Shown here: piece by piece, positions 1 through 6,579 of the stretch
Numbering within the stretch: the first letter of the stretch is position 1
How the letters are laid out: every line of letters starts with the position of its first letter
Assembly (NCBI GenBank): GCA_003648635.1
Contig: QMPQ01000006.1
Coordinates: 1 to 39,126 of the forward strand
Source: Bacteroidota bacterium
GTDB lineage: Bacteria > Bacteroidota > Bacteroidia > Bacteroidales > GCA-2748055
DNA length: 39,126 nt
Direction of reading: 5' to 3'
The notes under the pieces: model-generated
What the model saw: the letters and a program-made list of their open reading frames with translations, nothing else
What the model was told of the DNA's origin: nothing
Databases searched by the model: none
Position numbers and translations under genes: made by a program

Positions 1-51
1 ATTGGCCGAAGGCGGAGTATGTGGAGGGCAAACATTTGGACTACGACTAGC

Positions 52-151
52 ACATAACAATTCACTAAAACCGACCGCAACGCGTGTCACGCTCTTCGCA
101 GAAAAGGCAAAGCCCGCGCCACGCTACGGCGGCTTAGTTCCACCGTTCTAT
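52..151 (+). repeat. attC-like site 1 (100 bp): R'' ACATAAC ... R' GTTCTAT, crossover between 145 and 146
   Basis: ACATAACAATTCACTAAAACCGACCGCAACGCGTG...CACGCTACGGCGGCTTAGTTCCACCGTTCTAT; imperfect inverted repeat with an unpaired A in CCGaCCG/CGGCGG; resembles the aadA-type attC layout (TAACAATTC..AAGCCGAC..GCGGCTTAA..GTTAG). Confidence 0.85.
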
Positions 152-259
152 GGTTTGCATTAATGAAAGAATTTACCCCTTTCTGACCAGTTCCTCTTGC
201 CAGGATTAATAAATGTCGAGTAATGTTAAAACAGAGTCTTTTGCAATAAAAAATACCGT

Positions 260-1387
260 ATGAAAAAGAAAGGTGTATCAAGAAGAGATTTTATGAAGCT
301 TGGAGTCTGCAGCACACTGGCACTTGGTTCGGGCGGTATAATAAATAGTTGTGGGAAAGAATTAGTTAGCGAACCGAGCTCGGTCCCGCAGATTAATGCC
401 TCAGTTGCCGCTATCAAAGGAAACAACCTGGATTCCATGACCCGGGATGCCATTGAAGCCATAGGAGGAATGGATTCGGTGGTCAATGAAGGTGAAACTG
501 TATTCATCAAACCGAATTTTGTTACCTTCCCCTGGGCGCAGTATAATAATTGTTTTCATATCGGGGAGTGTACTAAACCGGAAATCCTTATTGCCACCGC
601 CGAAGAGTGTCTGAAGGCCGGAGCCAGTGAGGTGATAATCGGTGATGGTTCTCAGATGAAAACTTTCGACTGGAACTATTCATACACATTGGATGGAGGC
701 ACCAACCTGGTAAAAGAAGCTGCCAGGCTAAACCAGGAATACGCTGGGACTATTACCCTGTCATGCCTGGAAGTAGATCATCCCTGTACCCATGAAATAC
801 CCTCCAGTATCCACCCTTCCGGTATATTCCTGGTCTCAGGTGTTTACGAAAAAGCAGATAAGATTATTTCCATACCTGTGGCCAAGACCCACCAATGGGC
901 CCAGCTTACACTGGCATTAAAAAATTTCATTGGTGTGCTTTCTATTTCAGAATATGGAACGGATTTGGGAAGCCATTGGGACAGGGGGCAACTCCATATT
1001 AACCCAAAGGCCATTGACCATTCAAGTGTACGTGCCATATCTCAGGCAATTATAGACATTGTCGCTGCAAAAAAACCCGATCTTACCCTCATTGATTTCT
1101 CCATAGGACTGGAAGGAAATGGTCCTTCGACAGGTGCGGGCGGAACAACAGTAAATGTGAAAGACCGATTGGGTAAATGGCTAATACTGGCCAGCAGGGA
1201 TATTATGGCTGCGGATGCAACTGCAGCCCGGGTAATGAATCATCATGTTCCTTCCATTAAACAGTTGACCATGGGATATGAAATGGGGCTTGGAGAAATA
1301 AATAAGGAATCGATCGAGATGATAGGGGAAAGTCTCCCGGGCATTGTAATGCAATGGGAAGCAGCATCCCTGGCAAATTCTCTTTAA
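260..1387 (+). CDS. DUF362-type protein with twin-arginine (Tat) signal
   Basis: ORF with N-terminal SRRDFMKLGVCSTLALGSGG Tat-like signal; body FIKPNFVTFP..., EVIIGDG, KTHQWAQLTLALKNFIGVL typical of DUF362. Confidence 0.75.
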   Translation: MKKKGVSRRDFMKLGVCSTLALGSGGIINSCGKELVSEPSSVPQINASVAAIKGNNLDSMTRDAIEAIGGMDSVVNEGETVFIKPNFVTFPWAQYNNCFHIGECTKPEILIATAEECLKAGASEVIIGDGSQMKTFDWNYSYTLDGGTNLVKEAARLNQEYAGTITLSCLEVDHPCTHEIPSSIHPSGIFLVSGVYEKADKIISIPVAKTHQWAQLTLALKNFIGVLSISEYGTDLGSHWDRGQLHINPKAIDHSSVRAISQAIIDIVAAKKPDLTLIDFSIGLEGNGPSTGAGGTTVNVKDRLGKWLILASRDIMAADATAARVMNHHVPSIKQLTMGYEMGLGEINKESIEMIGESLPGIVMQWEAASLANSL

Positions 1388-1397
1388 GCGACAATCT

Positions 1398-2408
1398 ATG
1401 ATCCTCAGGATGAAAATATCTATCATTTTAGTATTTGTTTTTTTGTCATGTTACGGTTGTGCCAAGAATGGCAATGATCTTATGGACCCGCCCGATTCAC
1501 CAAGCAGCAATGATCCTCCTGAAGTAACCCTGACATGGGTGTCTTCTGCCAGGCCTCCCGGAGGCAGCCTGCATATTGCAAGGACCACAAGCAACGGAAA
1601 AACATCTCAGATCACCTACCTTACCGATTCGCCCTATAACGACTACAAGCCGGTGATCAGCCCGGACAGCACGAAAATTGCGTTCTTCAGGGCATACAAT
1701 GAAGGCGGGAATTTCTTTTTGTGGAATTCGTCAATCTGTGTGATGAATGCCGATGGCAGTGATTTGCGGGAGTTGACTGGCCATGAGTTTATGAATACTG
1801 AACCATACTGGACCCGCGATGGGACCAACTGCATTACATGGTCACGTATGATCCACTCTTCTGAAGGTACCTTTGGAACCTATGTGTACAGGACCGGCAT
1901 GGAGGATAGCCCGGGCGATGAGGTACAGATCTCGGCCACCAACTGGGAATGGGGCAACAGTAGCCTGAGGGATGGACGAATGTTCGTAAGCCGTGGCGGT
2001 GCTCATTTTCTATTAAATCCTGATCCTGGTGGAAATCCTGGATATGAGGAGATCAGCTACCCCGATTCCTATCATTATCTGCACAAGGTGACAATCTCAA
2101 ATGACGAGACCATGATCGCTTATATGAAGAAGATTGATCCAGATGGGGATGATTACCTGGGTTCGCAGATCGTTTATGCAAACCTGGATGCCTCGGTCCC
2201 GGCCATCACAAATGAAGTAGTGTTCGTGCCGAAAAATGAAAATAAGTTCAGCTGGTATGTCAGCATTTCACCTGATAACAACTACCTGATCTATGCGGAA
2301 GACGGCAAAATTATGATTCACGACGTGGAAACGGGTAAAAACAGCCAATTCTCAACTATGAAAGAGGTGGAATACCGCTATCCCACTTTTGATGGTAGTG
2401 TGAAGTAA
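1398..2408 (+). CDS. Lipoprotein with TolB/PD40-like beta-propeller repeats
   Basis: Signal peptide ending LSCYGC (lipobox); repeated motifs KPVISPDSTKIAFF, ICVMNADGSDLRELT, VSISPDNNYLIYAEDG. Confidence 0.7.
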   Translation: MILRMKISIILVFVFLSCYGCAKNGNDLMDPPDSPSSNDPPEVTLTWVSSARPPGGSLHIARTTSNGKTSQITYLTDSPYNDYKPVISPDSTKIAFFRAYNEGGNFFLWNSSICVMNADGSDLRELTGHEFMNTEPYWTRDGTNCITWSRMIHSSEGTFGTYVYRTGMEDSPGDEVQISATNWEWGNSSLRDGRMFVSRGGAHFLLNPDPGGNPGYEEISYPDSYHYLHKVTISNDETMIAYMKKIDPDGDDYLGSQIVYANLDASVPAITNEVVFVPKNENKFSWYVSISPDNNYLIYAEDGKIMIHDVETGKNSQFSTMKEVEYRYPTFDGSVK

Positions 2409-2510
2409 AAACCGGGCAACAACCATGAGAATTTTCCGAGGCTTCTACTCAGCCTGTGTTTGTTCCCTTGCCTCGGTAACACTTAAGCAAGTCAGCGTAT
2501 GAAAATGGAC

Positions 2511-2610
2511 ATAGAACAATTCACTAAAACCGACCGCAACGCGTGTCACGCTCTTCGCAGAAAAGGCAAAGCCCGCGCCACGCTACGGCGGCTTAGTTCT
2601 ACCGTTCTGC
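2511..2610 (+). repeat. attC-like site 2 (100 bp): R'' ATAGAAC ... R' GTTCTGC, crossover between 2604 and 2605
   Basis: Nearly identical to site 1 in the ~85 bp between the simple sites; R'' is the reverse complement of the R' half at 145-151. Confidence 0.88.
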
Positions 2611-2685
2611 GATCTATAATAAGGGATGTAAATAGTTGAGAGGTACGTTTGTTTAGAAGTTGTGTGCTATACTTAAAAAAGAGAA

Positions 2686-3129
2686 ATGGAAATGAATAAA
2701 GTAAATATAATAGGTGCTAGTCTATCTGTAATGATATTAAGTATTTGTAGCTTAGTTTTTATTTTCAGATTACTAGGGCACCAAAAAGTTGAATATTGGC
2801 TTGGATGTATTCTGATACTAATGACAATACCTCTGACATTTCTTTTGATCACTGCAAAACAATTTCAAAGACCTCCTATCTACTACATCCAAATAGGAAT
2901 AATGATTGCATTCCTAATTATAGAATTATTCTTAGATTACATATACAAGCTGGAATTTCGAAAGGTTACATGGATTACTGTTATATACCTTGTCTTATTC
3001 TTTGGTGGAACTGGTGGAATGATAGGCATTGCCACAGAGGCTGGTCGGATTTGGATGATAGCCGCCGTGGTATTGTTCCTTATTATGACAACTTTAGCAT
3101 TTGTTCAACGGGCAATAACAGGAATGTAA
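2686..3129 (+). CDS. Small integral membrane protein, unknown function
   Basis: 147-aa ORF, about four hydrophobic segments; first gene of cassette 2. Confidence 0.6.
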   Translation: MEMNKVNIIGASLSVMILSICSLVFIFRLLGHQKVEYWLGCILILMTIPLTFLLITAKQFQRPPIYYIQIGIMIAFLIIELFLDYIYKLEFRKVTWITVIYLVLFFGGTGGMIGIATEAGRIWMIAAVVLFLIMTTLAFVQRAITGM

Positions 3130-3272
3130 CATACTTTTATAACCAAAGAACAAAATACTGGTCAATTGTATATTTCGTAACAGCTTGATTATGAATACTA
3201 ATTTCCACCTTTAGTCAAGAGAGGTTTCAAAATAACGTATTAAATTGAGGATACCTTAACAGCTAAATTGAT

Positions 3273-4130
3273 ATGAATACGATAAGATTAAAGGACGGCC
3301 GCCAATTAGCCTTCGAACAATATGGGGCTGAAAATGGAATTCCTGTAATTCAGCAACATGGTCTTGGCGATTCCAGACTGGCCAGACATCCAGATAATAA
3401 GCTTACAATTGAAGCTGGAATAAGGCTAATAACGGTAGACAGGCCTGGATATGGGGAATCATCTCCACATTCAGGAAGAACTTTCCTGAATTGGGTACCT
3501 GATATTGAACAACTTGCTAATCAACTTAAAATTGACAAATTTGGTGTAATGTCTCATTCTGGGGGCTCACCTTATGCATTAGCAATCGCCTATAAACTTA
3601 AAGACAGAGTTACCAAAGTTGTACTGGTTTCACCACTAGGTCCATTAAATGTCCCTGGTGTTTCGGAAACAATGCATAAGAGTTTTGGCTTTTTAATGAA
3701 ACTAGGATGGCTTAAACCCCTGATTATAATGGCCGGCAAAAGCGAAGCAAAAAGAGCCAATTCAGATATTGTAAAATATGCTGATAACTGGCTTAAAGAA
3801 TCTCCAGAGCCGGATAAAATATTATTCACCAACCAAGCTTTACGAAAAATGTTTGAAGACGGAATGAAAGAGGCTTTCAAACAAGGAGCAGCAGGTTGGG
3901 TGGGTGATGTTTTTGCTGGTAAAAATTGGAGATTCACCCCAGAAGAAATTCAAATCCCTGTTAAAATCTTCCATGGAAGTGCGGATGAGCTGCTTTTTGC
4001 TGAAATGGGAAAAAGACTGGCACAACGATTGCCTCATGCTGATTTCCAATTATATGAAGGGGAGGGGCATTATTGCATTTTTAAGCATTGGTCCGAAATA
4101 TTGAGAACCTTTTCCCAGGCTCAAGAATAG
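3273..4130 (+). CDS. Alpha/beta hydrolase
   Basis: HGLGDSR, DRPGYGES, nucleophile elbow SHSGGSP, FHGSADELLF, C-terminal GEGHYCIF. Confidence 0.85.
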   Translation: MNTIRLKDGRQLAFEQYGAENGIPVIQQHGLGDSRLARHPDNKLTIEAGIRLITVDRPGYGESSPHSGRTFLNWVPDIEQLANQLKIDKFGVMSHSGGSPYALAIAYKLKDRVTKVVLVSPLGPLNVPGVSETMHKSFGFLMKLGWLKPLIIMAGKSEAKRANSDIVKYADNWLKESPEPDKILFTNQALRKMFEDGMKEAFKQGAAGWVGDVFAGKNWRFTPEEIQIPVKIFHGSADELLFAEMGKRLAQRLPHADFQLYEGEGHYCIFKHWSEILRTFSQAQE

Positions 4131-4300
4131 TTTTTTATAGATTTTCAATTTCTGGCCCCGTTTTCATTATTTTATCAATAAATAGTAGCCCGGAGGATGA
4201 ACACTAGCAAATAGGAGCCGGAGAAGTTGTTCAGTGTGAATAGAAGAAATATCCAGATGGTATACGCATAGTCATAGCGGGCAAAGATGACAATAAGATC

Positions 4301-4357
4301 GCAGAACAAATCATTAAAGCCGACCGCTATCGCGGCGGCTTAGTTCCACCGTTACAC
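4301..4357 (+). repeat. attC-like site 3 (57 bp, short form): R'' GCAGAAC ... R' GTTACAC, crossover between 4351 and 4352
   Basis: GCAGAACAAATCATTAAAGCCGACCGCTATCGCGGCGGCTTAGTTCCACCGTTACAC; AAGCCG(A)CCGC-TATC-GCGGCGGCTT hairpin with one bulged A; R'' matches the R' half at 2604-2610. Confidence 0.9.
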
Positions 4358-4407
4358 TGAATGCGAAGAACATGACTGATATTCCCTCTATCACACATTA
4401 ATAGGTA

Positions 4408-4428
4408 GAGGTCGCAATCTGCGACCTC
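4408..4428. promoter_or_regulatory. Palindrome 15 bp upstream of the ORF6N start (candidate operator or RNA hairpin)
   Basis: GAGGTCGCA-ATC-TGCGACCTC, 9-bp perfect arms; near-identical copy inside the gene at 4664-4684. Confidence 0.5.
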
Positions 4429-4442
4429 AAAAAAGCCAACCT

Positions 4443-5294
4443 ATGGATAATCCAAAGCCAATCGTATTCTCTGGGAAGGAAGTAATAGAAATAACAAAAA
4501 CTTCAATAAGGACTATTCGGGGTCAGGAGGTAATTATCGCAGCTGATGTGGCCAATATTTATGGAGAAACCACTAAACGAATAAATGAGCGTGCCAAGCG
4601 ACATCCTGGAAAATTCCCACCAGATTTCATGTTTCAGCTTTCAAAACAGGAATTTGAAGATTTGAGGTCGCAGTCTGCGACCTCAAAGGTAGGTCGAGGT
4701 GGCACCCAATATCTGCCATATGCATTTACAGAACATGGCGTTTTGCAGATTGCAAATTTGATTATTACGGAACTGGCTGATTCCGTAAGTGTCTTTGTAA
4801 TCAGGGCTTTCGTGGAAATGCGAAAAACATTAATTGCACAACAAAAGGCATTAGTCAGTGCGAGTAAAACGGGATCCGAAATCCCGAAGGCAGCTATACT
4901 ACACAGGGAACTACTACCTAAATTACAAACTACAATTGGGCGTATTCTTGAAAGTGTAATAGACACTGAGAAAGGAACTACGGTAAAAGATGAAGCACTA
5001 GACATTCTTAAAGAATCAATAAGTCATCTTAAGGAACAACTGAGACAAAAAGGACTTCAAAACGAAGAGATTACAGCACGAGTCTCGAAGCTATTGGCAG
5101 AGGCGGAGAATCATCGTGCTACTGCGCGCAAGACTAGGGCAGAATCCGAACAAATCGAATTCATGAACACAATCAGAAAGCTTCGATTGGTTCTAGAAGC
5201 GCAACTAATTATGGCCTCAGAAGAAGGCCCTAAGGACAACCAGAAGCTAAAGGAGCTTATTGAGGTTCTAAAAAACGTTGCGAAGAAATATTGA
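4443..5294 (+). CDS. ORF6N domain-containing protein
   Basis: IRGQEVIIAADVANIYGETTKRINERAKRHPGKFPPDFMFQLSKQEFEDLRSQSATSK...GGTQYLPYAFTEHGVLQIANL; coiled-coil-like C-terminus. Confidence 0.85.
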   Translation: MDNPKPIVFSGKEVIEITKTSIRTIRGQEVIIAADVANIYGETTKRINERAKRHPGKFPPDFMFQLSKQEFEDLRSQSATSKVGRGGTQYLPYAFTEHGVLQIANLIITELADSVSVFVIRAFVEMRKTLIAQQKALVSASKTGSEIPKAAILHRELLPKLQTTIGRILESVIDTEKGTTVKDEALDILKESISHLKEQLRQKGLQNEEITARVSKLLAEAENHRATARKTRAESEQIEFMNTIRKLRLVLEAQLIMASEEGPKDNQKLKELIEVLKNVAKKY

Positions 5295-5334
5295 ATATGG
5301 AATTTAAGGCCGATCCTTTACTTTGGGCTTCTCA

Positions 5335-5434
5335 GTGTAACAATCACATTAAGCCGACCGTAACGCGTGTCACGCTCTTCGCAACAAAAGCAAATCCCGC
5401 GCCACACTACGGCCGCTTAATTCCACCGTTCTGC
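5335..5434 (+). repeat. attC-like site 4 (100 bp): R'' GTGTAAC ... R' GTTCTGC, crossover between 5428 and 5429
   Basis: GTGTAACAATCACATTAAGCCGACCGTAACGCGTG...CACACTACGGCCGCTTAATTCCACCGTTCTGC; R'' is the reverse complement of R' at 4351-4357; diverged copy of sites 1 and 2. Confidence 0.86.
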
Positions 5435-5505
5435 GATCAATAGTAAGGGATGGAAATAGTCGAGATGTACGTTAATATTGAAATTGAAACCTAAAAAATC
5501 AGAAA

Positions 5506-6522
5506 ATGATTAGAAATAATTGTGTATATCTACTGATGTTAACAGCAATAATCTTGCAATCTTGTAATTTCCAAGTTGATAAAACTGATGGGTATACCAT
5601 TAAAGGAAGTATTGAAGGAATAAACAGTGGGAAAGCTTTTTTAGCAAAAATTGATTTAGTTACCAACGAACGTGTTGATATCGATTCAGCAGAAATTCAA
5701 AATGGGAAATTTACTTTTTCTGGAAAGGTTGAAAGCCCATATTTACATACTATATTTATTAATAACAAGTTAAGCAAAATTCATTTTTTCCTTGAAAATA
5801 ATGATATTGAAATCTTTGCAGATATCAATAATTTAGAACATGCTAAAATAACTGGTTCAAGAGAAGATAGTTTATTTCATTCTTACAAAACAGAGGATAT
5901 TTTTGACAGAAAAACAGGAATGGAAATAATGTTAAATTATCCTGACTATTCATTTGCAGCTTTTACAGCATATTATCAGTTTCAAATACATAATATTCAT
6001 GCCGATACTTTAGATATAATAATGCAGGGGTTTAAAGAATCCGTTGACAAAACAGTTTACTATAAACATTTAGTTAAGTTATATAATACCTTAGAGAGAG
6101 TTGCTATTTCTAAACCAGCTCCAGAGTTCACAATACCTGACACAAAGGGAAATTTAATTCGCTTAGACGATTTCAAAGGTAAATATGTATTAATCGATTT
6201 TTGGGCTTCCTGGTGTGCACCTTGCAGAGCGGCTAATCCCAAGCTGGTGCATATTTACAACACTTTTAATAAAAGAAATTTTACTATAGTAGGAATTTCA
6301 GTAGATAGAAATAAAGATGGGTGGATTAAAGCAATTCAAACAGATGAACTTCCGTGGACAAATTTATCAAACTTAAAGGGTTGGGATGAAGTATCTAATA
6401 TTTATGGGGTAAAAGCGATTCCGCAGAATTTTTTACTTGATCCCAATGGGATCATCATAGATAAAAATATTGAAATTGACAATATGATCGAAAAACTAAA
6501 TATAATATTGCCTGTAAGCTAA
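5506..6522 (+). CDS. Thioredoxin-fold TlpA/ResA-like thiol-disulfide oxidoreductase with DUF4369-like N-terminus, lipoprotein
   Basis: Signal with LQSC lipobox; YTIKGSIEGINSGKAFL (DUF4369-like); FKGKYVLIDFWASWCAPCRAANP with CxxC motif. Confidence 0.85.
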   Translation: MIRNNCVYLLMLTAIILQSCNFQVDKTDGYTIKGSIEGINSGKAFLAKIDLVTNERVDIDSAEIQNGKFTFSGKVESPYLHTIFINNKLSKIHFFLENNDIEIFADINNLEHAKITGSREDSLFHSYKTEDIFDRKTGMEIMLNYPDYSFAAFTAYYQFQIHNIHADTLDIIMQGFKESVDKTVYYKHLVKLYNTLERVAISKPAPEFTIPDTKGNLIRLDDFKGKYVLIDFWASWCAPCRAANPKLVHIYNTFNKRNFTIVGISVDRNKDGWIKAIQTDELPWTNLSNLKGWDEVSNIYGVKAIPQNFLLDPNGIIIDKNIEIDNMIEKLNIILPVS

Positions 6523-6579
6523 CATTTCGAATGAAATTTCTTATTGCAGAAGACAATTTCAACGATCCCCCTTTACCAC

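Larger units (their letters stand above)
1..5434 (+). mobile_element. Integron-type gene cassette array (three complete cassettes 146-2604, 2605-4351, 4352-5428; partial cassettes on both sides); no integrase in window
   Basis: Four attC-like sites in the same orientation, each at the 3' end of a plus-strand gene unit. R' of each site (GTTCTAT, GTTCTGC, GTTACAC) is the exact reverse complement of R'' of the next site (ATAGAAC, GCAGAAC, GTGTAAC). Confidence 0.88.

Noticed and set aside
2796-3188. 130-aa plus-strand ORF overlapping the membrane protein gene in another frame
   Set aside because: Out-of-frame reading of the better supported hydrophobic ORF at 2686-3129.
52-5434. The four repeats considered as a CRISPR array, REP elements or MITEs
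   Set aside because: Spacing is kilobase-scale with genes between, so not CRISPR; the cassette-specific R'/R'' complementarity and G|TT ends fit attC rather than REP/MITE.
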